From positions 1,521,844 through 1,555,162 of the forward strand of contig JAHNZQ020000004.1 in the NCBI GenBank assembly GCA_019155205.2: 33,319 bases of DNA. Reading direction: 5' to 3'. Every line of letters begins with the position of its first letter. The stretch's first letter is position 1. Positions 1-9,479 of the stretch are shown here, piece by piece. The notes below the pieces were generated by a model, which had not been told where the DNA came from, made no database searches, and saw only the letters and a program-made list of their open reading frames with translations. The stretch comes from Gracilaria vermiculophylla. Its lineage: Eukaryota; Rhodophyta; Florideophyceae; Gracilariales; Gracilariaceae. The translations under genes and the position numbers were made by a program.

Positions 1-789
1 CTTTTTTCTAAGAATCAGTAATGCACGCCGAGCAACCATCGCATACTGCAATAATTGCAGATTTTTTGGTTTTCAATTTCCACGCATTGCGTTCTAGCAG
101 GGTGATCTAGCATTTCGAGAACACAGAAGAAGTGCAATCTCAACAAATTTGTGCATTAACGGGGCTTGTGCAAGTTTGTAAGAGAAGATGGGAGAGAAAA
201 AGAAAGACATATGAATAGATAAAGAGGTAAGCAAAACAAAGGGGTAGGCCACGTTCTCCCCAGTTCCTTCAAGGGACCGTCTCTGGAGCATACAAATAAC
301 ATGCCGCGCTTCTTCGTCGTCGTTACATGCCACATAATTGCACAAGTTCTCAAAGTGTACAGATTTAGACCCTAATTGTGCACAAGTCATAGTTCAAATT
401 AAAGCACATGAGGTGACCCTGGTTACAATTCAGTGCCAGCTGCATGATCCAAATACAGCTCTAAAAAATTGACACTTCGGCCATATTCGCACATTCCTCT
501 CATATTGCATAGATAGTCCACTCTTTCACATCTTGTCCAATTACAGCGCTCCACCTGAGACAGTTCACAATAACATTCCATAAAATCCGTAACACTTATA
601 GACGCCACATTACATTACGCCATTTGCAGCAGCCAGTAGTTTTGCGAGTTCACGTTGAGTTCGTGGACACGCACATATGCGCTTTTTGCGCGGGGGTGCC
701 AAAAACAGCCCATGCTCCGCAGCAATTTTGAACTTCAAGTACGTTGTTTAACCCTGAGTGACTGGAAGGCACTCGACCTTGTTTCAACA
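1..789 (-). repeat. Probable 3' LTR of copia D and unassigned flank
   Basis: The copia D reading frame on the minus strand ends in a purine-rich run (about 796-804). This is followed at 795 by TGTTGATGTTGAAAC, a typical Ty1/copia LTR start after a polypurine tract. From there towards base 1 the sequence would be the 3' LTR; a TATA-like TCTATAAGTG lies near 595-605 on the minus strand. No second copy of this LTR is in the window, so its far end cannot be placed. Short ORFs here have no recognisable family and I treat them as non-coding. Confidence 0.45.
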
Positions 790-1299
790 TCAACACTCCT
801 CCTCAAGTTCCTGAGCAAGCTCGATTCTCTTCAAGATCGATTGGGTATCCGACCGACCAAACGCCTTCTTGGGAGTATCTGCACCATTCAGCTTTCCGGG
901 AACATACTGAACATTAATAATGGGATTCTTAACCAGTACGCAAATAAAGTGCAGCTTGACATCTATGTGCTTTGCTCTACCCGACAGACACTTCTCGCCT
1001 GCACTTCAATTGATAGAAATCTGGTGGTCCGAATGTACAGAAACCACTTCCTCCCTGCCCAATTCAAGTTTAGAGAGCACACGCTTCATCCATACGATGT
1101 CCTGCGCCGCCATGGTCAACACGTAGTATTCCGTCTCCGCCGTGGACAACACAATAGAAGCCTTCTTAGCACCAAAGAACACCACAGCGGATCCAAATTT
1201 GATCATGTAATTAGTATTAGACTTGCGATCGGAATCGTCTCCAGCATAGTCTGAGTCAATGGAAGTCAGCGGGGCAAAGGGAAATTTGAGGGGATGCAA
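790..1299 (-). pseudogene. Ty1/copia RNase H and pol C-terminus (copia D), broken
   Basis: The minus-strand translation gives a classic copia RNase H. It has the SDYAGD block (first catalytic Asp, in the position of SDADWAGD), DRKS, the GAKK segment before LSTAETEYY (catalytic Glu), and VHSDHQ (third Asp). An in-frame TGA follows at about 1006-1008. The same frame then continues with the KHIDVKLHF and VQYVPGKLNGAD blocks that end copia Pol, and stops at 790-792. The upstream RT was not recognised. This is the 3' end of a degraded element whose 3' LTR begins at 795. It is not the same family as copia A, B or C in this window. Confidence 0.85.
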
Positions 1300-2504
1300 A
1301 GGAAGTTCGCTAGCTCTGGCTTGGATTTACTTGGAGGTGGCTCGACCGCGACTTTCATAATGGCTCAGTCGCACCGACTAGGCTGCATCAGAAATTACAC
1401 TACAAAAGGCGAGACACTTAATACTACCAATCATATTGTAACATGACATAAATGTACCAGCCACAAATCAATAACGCTTACAACAGCAAAACAAAACTAG
1501 GCATGGCAGTTCCGTACACTCACGAGACCATGACAATGCACAAATTCACTCAACCACCTTACACTCTCTGTATTCCGCCACCACTCGTGTCCATACAGCA
1601 ATCTGTGTCCATAATTACCCTGACGAGGCACACCATACCAAACCATATCTGGTGTACATCAAGCTGAGTTTGCAATGTGTACACTTGGAAACCATATGGC
1701 AGTGAACAATGTGTCCAATAGCATAGCTGCATACGTGTACCACCAAAATCCTTCTTTTTCCAAATGCATGTAGCAACAACATACTTCACGTCTCAGAGAC
1801 AGCAGCTCAGTTTCTCTGACACACAGAGTCAAAATCCAACACAGATCATGGTCCCTGAAACATTTGGTTTTCAGTGACAGCATATGCATTTCATTCAACA
1901 TTCGTTTCGGTGTTGTTACCCTGCGCAGTCTTTCTCTTCTACTATTTTTTCCTGTTCTTGTGTTTCCACGGACTGCATATAGGCTTACGACACATAAAAA
2001 GGTCTTGTAATTCGATTGTCCCATTTGTTAGGAACATATGTTTTGCTGATTATTTTGCCTCTCGACATTCGCAATCTCCTTGGGAACTGATCCAGTCTGA
2101 AAACGTGTATTGGTTCCGAATCCGCACTCAAAGAAGAATACTATACCCTAGAAAGCTCCGTCGACGCCTACCGCAATCTTTGATGCTTCTTCAAACATTT
2201 TTGTACTGGGTTTGCGAACTTCCAGGAGAATTTGAAGCTTCAATTCTTGGGCGAATATAGAAAGCTTCTCGGAATCACTTTTTCGTGGAATGTCGATCAC
2301 AATGTTTTGAAAATCAGATAAATAGATGAATACACTGGTTCCTTACTTTAGCATATAGAGTCTGTTTCGTGTTCTCACAGTACTGTCTTTAGGCACAAAC
2401 TCGTTCTTGACAGAGCTCAAAGGCTTCCCAAGCAAACAGAACCATTTCTTCTAACACCAGGGTAAACCAAGAGTTTGCAACAACCCCAGTCACATACGTT
2501 AAGG
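1300..2504. other. Unassigned sequence, no supported gene
   Basis: ORFs on both strands here are short and lack family motifs. The minus strand at 1659-2024 has a Trp/Tyr-rich stretch (FWWYTYAAMLLD) that faintly recalls the end of a copia integrase. That would suit the upstream part of copia D, but the match is too weak to annotate. The plus-strand ORF at 1874-2260 has a Phe/Leu-rich start and no domain I know. Confidence 0.4.
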
Positions 2505-3278
2505 CGAAATCGACTGCAGCGAAGTGCACGCCTGTTTTTTGGGGTATTCCCGTAGACGAGCATTCAACGAAAACCCCGCGATAGAATGCTAATATAACTC
2601 AATGCCGAGCAAGCGGCAAGGGGCACGAGCCCTACACGTGAGGAACTTGGAACTCCCAGTATGACCGGTGCCTGCGACAGTGCACCAGTGGTGGTCAAAG
2701 TGGTGGGATAATTATTTACTTAGATTTTTAATTTATTTTATTACCCCTATAGTACTTGAAAGGGCTGGCGTCACCGCCGCCGCCCTCAGTAAAAAGTAAG
2801 CAATGTTTCGGCTCAGAGACTTTCTATTACATAGGTATTTGCCTCTCACAAAGACTATCTCGCAGCGTACGGCAGCTCATCCGCCTTGTTTGCTGAGAGC
2901 GCCCTTACTTGGGTATACTACCAGTCTCACTGTGCTCTGTCCTTGTACGAGGATATTTACAGGTCTCCGTTGTTTGCCTAAAGCCTACCTTTCTTCTTTC
3001 CACTTTGGTGGTACATCCTCCGCCCTGTGGATCTCGTAACCCGCACTCCCCATTCATTCTTTATCTCTTTCCTCCACGGAGGAGACGCACTCTCAAACAT
3101 CCACGTAGATGGGATCTTTCTCATAATTCTCCCGCCAAGTGCTTACGGGGCACCCTTGGTCTTACATCCGACATTGTCGTGTTCTTCCCTCGATAGGGCT
3201 TTACCGACGAAGTTTCTCTGCGGAGGAAGATTCGGACGTCATCTCGTGCTTTTCTCGCTTGTGGGCTATTGCACTACA
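2505..3278 (+). repeat. LTR-like block L1 (gypsy, same family as L2)
   Basis: This block aligns along its length with 15660-16428. Shared landmarks include GCAAGCGGC, TTGACCGGTGCCT / ATGACCGGTGCCT, the GGCGTCAC...GCCGCC segment near 2769, GCTGAGAGCGCC, and the final GCTATTGCACTACA. The homology ends at the same base in both copies, in CA, which fits a 3' LTR terminus. The block before about 2670 may be the end of pol or the 3' UTR rather than LTR proper. By eye the two copies are roughly 70% identical, so they are old. Small ORFs inside (2803-3323) are unlikely to be genes. Confidence 0.65.
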
Positions 3279-3470
3279 ACTAGTGCTAGAACTGTTCTTA
3301 TACACTCACTGCCGCATATATAAAGTCTACTAAATACTATAGTTTTGTATCTTTTCTATCATAAATAAAAAAAATGCAAATCATGCCTTTCTATAGAACC
3401 TTCTAAAAGCTTCTAGATCCCTAAAGCCGTATAATTTGTTCAAGAAGCTTCTTATTGGTTTTGAAACACC
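3279..3470 (-). repeat. 3' LTR of copia A, truncated
   Basis: Read on the minus strand, the segment starts GTGTTTCAAAACC after a purine run. It contains AAGAAGCTTCTTGA, CTAGAAGCTTTTAGAAGG, ATATATG and CAGTTCTAGCACTAG. The copia B LTR (from 17997) has the same order: AAGAAGCTTCTTGAAATACG, CAGAAGCTTTTTTAGAAGG, then TATAAGTACAGTTCTAGCACT. Copia A is cut just after that last block, exactly where gypsy block L1 ends. Confidence 0.75.
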
Positions 3471-4200
3471 TCTTTTTTAGTAAAAAAATTTTGGAAGTGA
3501 CAAAACTTGTGATAATAGTTTGCGTTTGATTTTTGTCCAGGTTTTTGTATGAATATCGGCATTAATTTGTTTTTCCAAAGGCCAGTTTTCCAATCGAACA
3601 TAATTTTTTCTCCAAATCATTTTGAAGAGGAAGGCAAATTATTCTAATGCGTTTTGATTTTCATTTTCCACCTTCCTTTTTGGACAGTTGCACAGTGTCT
3701 ACTTACTCTTTGAATGTGATATCAAATTATAATTTCAGTTCTTTCCATAATTTTGGAAGCCGTTGTCCTTCTTTCGTAGATTACTTTAAAGCCTTTATTA
3801 CTACCACTATCGTTGCCAAGGCTACACAATAATGTTCTCGACTGTTCCAAGATAGTAGTGAATTCCTGTAAGTTGTTGCATAAGCTAAAAATGGGTTTTC
3901 TTCTGTTTTTACTATCCTATCTGGAGTCACTGTATATCTTCAAGGTTTTCGTTCAAAGTTCGAGGGCATAAAAGACAACAGTTTTTCGTTTTCTGTACAT
4001 GCCGTTGAACTGTTTTGCATGCTTTCCAGTTAATATCTGAGCATTGTTCTGTAAGTGGATATATATTTTGCAATAAAATTGAACATAAATCACGTCGATT
4101 GCCAAGCATCACATACATAATAGATCTGATGAGTTCTGGATAGAAAATATTCATTCATGTGCGCTTTTTTTTCCAGATTTTAAAAATGTAATTTTTTACA
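3471..4200 (-). pseudogene. Ty1/copia pol C-terminal end (copia A), broken
   Basis: The minus-strand frame at 4154-3927 reads YPELIRSIMYVMLGNRRDL, the copia block that separates RT from RNase H (usually YRELIGSLMYL..TRPD). QCSDINWKACKTVQRH follows. After frameshifts, further blocks match the end of copia B: NSREHYCVALATI (RNase H Glu region) and, near the LTR, QINADIHTKTWTKIKRKLL, the usual ADILTKxLxxxKHxxL ending. No intact RNase H remains. The 5' part is missing, and homology stops near 4200 where gypsy G3 begins. Confidence 0.75.
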
Positions 4201-4255
4201 ATTAGAGTAGTGATACCCTCTCAATTACTTATATTAATTTTTTTCAAGATCTGAG

Positions 4256-6030
4256 TTGCAAAGGTTTGTGGAAATAAATTCATGGACCATTTTTCTCGAT
4301 GATCATCAATCTCTGAAGTGCAACGCTCTCCATGGAGGTTTTGCTCGCCACCTTTCCAACTTACCGGACTCCAGTTCGGCCGTGTATATGAAAACTGTTA
4401 CCGTCGCAGGCACGATTCACGTCTGTTTGCACTGTAGGCTTTGGAGTAGCCGAAGCGGAGCGTGTCGCGTGACGTGGCACGTGCGCCAGGTGGCCTATCA
4501 CCCTCAAACTAATAGACAGATTTAGCGGTTCAACCGCACTTCACTCGTGTCGCTGTGGAATTATGTTGCGGACCACCCTACCTCCTGGGATCTCTTCCCG
4601 GATGCCATGATGTATGCGTATCATACGCAGGCACACTGGTCCGCTGGGCTTACTTCATTCGAGCTGGTCTTTTCGCGTACTTCCCCATCCTTGGCGTTGA
4701 AACGAAATGTGCAAGCGGATAATTTCCGTCCAGTAAGAGAATACAGCCTAGGATGGAAAGGTAGGCTTCCCAAGCTCTTGCTGGCTGCCGGGAAAGCGAT
4801 GGAACGCGCTCAAGCCACAGAAAAGCGGAACTTCGATGACGGCCTGTGCAGTCACTTGTCAGAGCGTCTTCACCTCAGGACCAATGTGTTTGTTAGAAAA
4901 ATTTTAAATTACCACCGCAAAGAATGGCAGTAGCCAGAGGCTCTCGTATGTGGTGGATGGCTCTTCCCAGGATGTATCATCGGACCGCTACAAGGTGGTA
5001 ATTGCCGTTGGCGAGAAGCAGGAGTGCCTGTCACGAGACTGCGTAAGACAAGCGCCTCCTCCCTCACATGAGGTCTCACCGGCCGACAACTCTTCTATTC
5101 CGGTATCATATCCTTCAAACACCACGTCCTCTCGACCTCTGGTGATTCGAATAACCGCGCGGGAATTTTTGGACCTTCCGACACCAGCGGGAGCCTCAGC
5201 TCCACCGGTTTTTCTGCTCCCACTTCTTTATTCACCTCACCGTTGCGTGTATCCGCGCCCCACGAAGGCACTGTTTTCACAAGTTTCCGCTTCGTCTGAG
5301 ATGGCGGAATCCGGCCACTTCATCTTGAATCAGAATTTCCAGCCGTCACGACGGAACGCCCTTGTAGTGCCACCTTCTATTATGGAGAACAACACCGGAA
5401 ACCCGGAAGAGAAAGTGCCTACGGCCACAGTCGCAGATGAACCCATGGGTTGATCTGCGGATTCGAATGTCACATCCTTGCGAATGTACATGTACCCCCC
5501 GAACACGTCGGATACAGCGAGCTTGGATGCGGAGAACTAGAGAATCTGTCCCGCGGACAGGATCCAGCCGCAGCCCTCGACAAGCCCGTGGCACCACCTG
5601 CTGAGCAGTCGCTAACCCCAAGGTAGAACTCCCCGTCCAGAATATCAGCCAAAAATCAGGCCGTAACCTCACGAGAACCCCAAGAGACTCGTCCGGAACA
5701 CCGGAATGACAAAGAAACCGAGCGATCGGTTTCCTCGGAAACCCTGCTCCGAGACATATGTAGCAACGAAGGGAGTAAGAATGCCCCAGGCATGATCCTG
5801 ACGCGGCAGGCCGGGAAGTGTATATTTGAGAGTACGTCCTTGACTGAGATCTCGAACACGAAGTGGATTCACAGGGGAGCCTCTGGTATCGAGTCCGTTG
5901 GTACAGATATGACCCGAGTTGGGATATGCTACTGCCGATCGATCATCTGCCCTGCCCCGTGAGTCTACAGTACCACCGCAAGGTGGGATTGCTTCTGCTA
6001 AATATAATGGACCACGCCCAAGTGGGATAA
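4256..6030 (+). pseudogene. Ty3/gypsy integrase C-terminus with chromodomain (G3), broken
   Basis: Near 4497 the frame reads AYHPQTNRQI, the gypsy integrase block that carries the catalytic Glu (here Ile after QTN-RQ). It continues with RFNRT, NYVADHPTSWDLFPDA, YAYHTQAHWSAGLTSFELV and SRTSPSLAL. A GPY-type C-terminal domain follows (VVDGSS, SSDRYKVVI near 4950-5030). After about 700 bases of Pro/Ser-rich, partly frameshifted sequence, the frame at 5815-6030 gives a chromodomain: LWYRVRWYRYDPSWDMLLPIDHLP, with two in-frame TGA codons at 5827-5829 and 5845-5847, ending in TAA at 6028-6030. The integrase core before 4390 is unclear. G1 starts 104 bases downstream, so this copy has lost its own 3' LTR or was split by G1. 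Confidence 0.8.
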
Positions 6031-6134
6031 GAAACCGCAGGAACAGAAGGAGCTGCACCCAAATGGCAAGTATGTAAGTTAATATTGCAACATGACCTCA
6101 ATCTCTCAATTCTTTGCCTTTCCTTCGCCACTTT

Positions 6135-6667
6135 TGTGGTACCGTCAGATCTTCTTTCGAGGTGATAGCGCACAAAGTCCGTCAGCAGTTTTTAGTGACT
6201 CCATAGGCGCAAGTTTCTAAAGATGGTCTCTGATAAATACGGTCACGAGCCGGGGATATCCTGAAAAGGGGTCAACAAGCAACAAGCGGAGAAGAGAGTT
6301 CACTGGGTGGACAATGTTCTTACAGGCGCTGCTATGAGGCAACCTGGGAATCGGCGGCTTATAGACCAGAAGGCATTAGAAAAAAACTGTCTAGCCAAAA
6401 ATAGTAGAAAAAGACTAAAAGGTTCTTTGTTTACTTCCCGGGAGGTGGGGTTGGACCGGCAGACTAAGTACTGTGCCAGGAGCTTGTCTCAACAGCTCTA
6501 ACTACTCTACTATTTAACTACACTGTAACTCTTCAGGAGTACTGTAGCGCTCGTACGCTCAATAATTTACGACCCGGCTTAATTGATAAAACATGAACAC
6601 TCCGGAGGAATATCCCGTTGTAAAACAACAAGACAATATCACCTTAGCATCCACTGTACTTAATACA
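6135..6667 (-). repeat. 3' LTR of gypsy G1
   Basis: The LTR begins TGTATTAAGTACAGTGG on the minus strand, right after a purine-rich AAGGAAAAAG tract, and ends GACGGTACCACA (TG...CA). It matches the G2 LTR (24081-24634) over its whole length. Shared blocks include CGCTACAGT, CATAGCAGCGCCTGTA, ATTGTCC(A/G)CCCAGTGAAC and GCGCCT(A/T)TGGAGTCA. Similarity stops at the same base in both copies, which fixes the 3' end. The first part also matches the 5' LTR remnant at 14785-14983. Confidence 0.8.
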
Positions 6668-6677
6668 CTTTTTCCTT
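6668..6677 (-). other. Polypurine tract of G1
   Basis: AAGGAAAAAG on the minus strand lies directly before the LTR TG. G2 has AGGAAAGGGGG at the same place. It would prime plus-strand DNA synthesis during reverse transcription. Confidence 0.6.
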
Positions 6678-7206
6678 ACCTGCATCACGTTTCCGAGGTG
6701 CGTATTTCTATATATTGATCCTGTAACGGCTCCTAATGGCGGCGACGTCATAGCGGCCTCCCACAATGCAACAAATCCCCTCCTCCAGAGATTTCTTCAA
6801 AATTTAGAAATTTCGTGCAGCGTGCAAACCTTGGCTTCGCGGATCTCTTTTAACGCTTTTTCGGGTCGCTGACTTTTCTGGAATCAACATGATCTGCTCC
6901 GTTTTGGCGTACCTCGCTCCGTGATATAGCACCAGTCGAAGGTGATCTCTTCTGTGGGACCTGGGTGTCATCCGTACGGCGTAGGTGGTCTCCTGTTTGC
7001 ATTCCGTATGCGGGCCGGTCTGAAACGTCCACTGGTCTCATCTTGTGGGGCTGTGCTGCTGATTCTTCCACGGTGTTCGCCGCGCCGATTTCCTCAAGCA
7101 TCCGTTTCGGGAAACGCCCGAGTCGTCATGTCCGGTCTTTCGATTTCGTTGGAGACGTTTTAACTCTTATTATTCCCTTCTGTCATAGCCCTGGTCTCCG
7201 CTTACT
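6678..7206. other. Spacer between 3' LTR and antisense ORF of G1
   Basis: About 530 bases with no ORF shared in frame with the equivalent G2 segment (23569-24067). If the plus-strand ORF at 7207 is transcribed, its promoter should lie here or in the LTR. I see no convincing TATA box or start element, so this role is inferred from position alone. Confidence 0.35.
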
Positions 7207-9423
7207 ATGAACTCGTGCCCCGCTATGTTGCTTTGCTCCTCCCCTGCATTTTTTGCTCCGTCCTCTCCGCGTATTCTTCGATGGCGTCGTAACGTGGTCC
7301 CCTTGTCCGACGCATACATAGTGGCGCATCTCTCTCCTGGTGGTGTCTCGTCCAACTACTCTGCTCCCAATACATACTCGGTCTCCGTTCTTCCAACTTT
7401 ATACACCTTAAAGATGACTTCTCCGGCCTAGGCTCCTTCTTCTCCATCTGATCCTGAGGTGTGTCACACCTTAACCGGTGCGCCGCTCCGCAAAGTGGAG
7501 CACTTTGACCATCGTTCTACGTGGGTCACTATGTCCTTCCAGTATAGGTGCCTCAGTCTCCATTGTTCGGTGGAAGATTAAAATTAACAATTTTGGATCG
7601 TACCTTTAGGCGATGCGATTCCGCACCGAACCGCACGTCGCTTGGAACGACCAGAAGCGGAACCGTATGGACGCCTTCTTCGCCCAATGGCTCAAATCTC
7701 CGATGAACTGTGACAATCCTTCAACGACGGTAGGACGCTGCGACACTGCGTATCTCAGGTGATACGAAGAGCACAAGATTCAGTCTCAACTCTAATTGCT
7801 CCTTCACAGGGAAAGCGCTTAGCAGCAAGGGTACCTTTTGAAAACATCCACGATGGACGCTTCGCCCTTGTGGTATTGCTATTCGACCCCTTATGATCGG
7901 CTCTATCGATTGAATCGAAATTGATGGGGGACGCACTTAGCAGATGAGAGCCGAATGCGGAGCGCCTTCGGATAGTGTTATGATTAGCACAACACGGAAT
8001 TCCATGACATGCCATCCGGGAAACGTCCGAAATGTTTCCTCAATGTAGACGAATCGTGGAGGGGCTATTGGGTATCCCTTCAACGCTGTATGTCGACGCC
8101 CATCACCTTCGCGTTACATACCTCAGAGGTTGTAGATCCACATGACTCCTCAGGACGGCTCGATATGCTGATTGCCTCAACGGAATTGGCGGTCAGCAAC
8201 CTCGCAGCCTATCTTCAGACAACGGACGAGGGCGTCACTTCAACCGCTCAGTTTTGAGATAATCGCCTCTACTGGGACTCTTCGTATCAGCCAGCTACTG
8301 TACGATTGCTTCCCTTGTCGGCGTCAATCATCAGGGTCCTCGGCTCATTAGGGATTCAGAATCTAGTTAAAGGCGCCTCGTTGGGCGAATCAGAGACGAA
8401 GTTGATGCTGGATTACAACCTTCAGGTGGCGTGGAAGGATAAGTCAGGTTTTCATTGGTATGATCATGGCGAAGACAAGTTTCATCTTATTGTAAGGAGC
8501 CCCCATGTAGACGATGGCGGGCGAGCCTAACCGGCCTTTCCACGCCTTTGAACTTCTCTGGCTCCTCAGGTACCACGGCTGCGTGTCCTTGATTAAGATC
8601 CTATGGTTGAAAGCCCAGCGATTGGTCAGCCACGTCCCTCACCAGCTCCGTCGCTGGATAGGCCTCTGTTCTTCGAGGTGGGTGCGCGGCCTCCAGCAGC
8701 GGTGATGGGTCCTCCCACGGCGATGGCCGGTGTGTATTTTATGTGAGAGGAACAGATCACCCTTGTTACGATTTTTACGGTCTCAGTGGTGCAGCCTCGT
8801 TTTAGAAGTGTCCCGGTTCATGTTATTCAGTCTTGCCTTGGGGACGTCACAGCTCCTTTGCAACCGTCACCTTCGATGCCAGCTGCTCCGCCTTTGTCTC
8901 TGTGGCTCTTAACGGCAATGTCTACAGCGTCTGATCGGGAGCCTGACGTTCTGACTGAGCCACCTTGTGCGCCTCCTTCTGTGGCGGTTGTTTCTTTACC
9001 GGCAGGGACTGTCGGTTCTGGCAGGTCCCCGGGCGTCTCATCCTCTGAGGCTCTTGGTACTACACTTCAGGAGTGGATGCAGGCTTGTATGGTGATGGGT
9101 TGCTTTGCGCCGGGTTCTTCATAATTGGCCAGGCGCGAGGTTTGAGACCGGGTCCTAGAGCTGCAGAGGGCACCGGAAGACCGAGCCTCAATTGTTGCCA
9201 TCAAAAAGAGCCTGGCGGAGTTCTTTCAGATCCAAGCGTTAGCAGCGAAGGCATGCCTGAATGTGAATTATGCGACGCGGTGCGGTAAGCTGTGGACGAA
9301 AGTGACCTGGCGATGATAGGTATTTCATATAATGATAGATTAAATGCCCTGGAGGTGAAGCAGCAGCTCCGCAAGAGGATATTGTTGTACGAGTTACCCG
9401 TGCCCAAGCGCCCACGGAACTGA
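7207..9423 (+). pseudogene. Antisense accessory ORF of gypsy G1, degraded
   Basis: This ORF lies on the strand opposite to G1 gag-pol. It starts with ATG at 7207 (MNSCPAML), aligned to the G2 start at 23568 (MSARPAMV). Early stops occur (TAG at about 7429) and frameshifts affect about 7580-8000. The best-kept stretch, 8009-8520, aligns to G2 residues 268-436: PITFA.HTSEV.DPHDS, DEGVTS, LYWDSSYQP, LLPLSASIIRVL, GIQNLVKG, LDYNLQVAW, GEDKFH.IVRSP. A Pro/Ser-rich linker covers roughly 8600-9050. The tail (9140-9423), lost in the G2 gap, looks helical: RASIVAIKKSLAEFFQIQA, then after a frameshift SDLAMIGISYNDRLNALEV and ELPVPKRPRN, with stop at 9421-9423. No known family is recognised. It ends about 55 bases before the convergent pol chromodomain. 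Confidence 0.75.
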
Positions 9424-9479
9424 GGTGCCGCCGGAAGTGCAGGCAAGAAAACGGGCAACAGCTACCTGGAGGCAAAATA

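Noticed and set aside
1559..2024. Possible copia integrase on the minus strand upstream of copia D RNase H
   Set aside because: Only a short aromatic-rich stretch resembles the end of an integrase core; no catalytic block or GPY-type motif could be found in any frame.
5346..6173. Minus-strand ORFs across the G3 tail
   Set aside because: They are antisense shadows of the G3 linker and chromodomain; unlike the G1/G2 antisense ORF they have no second copy to support them.
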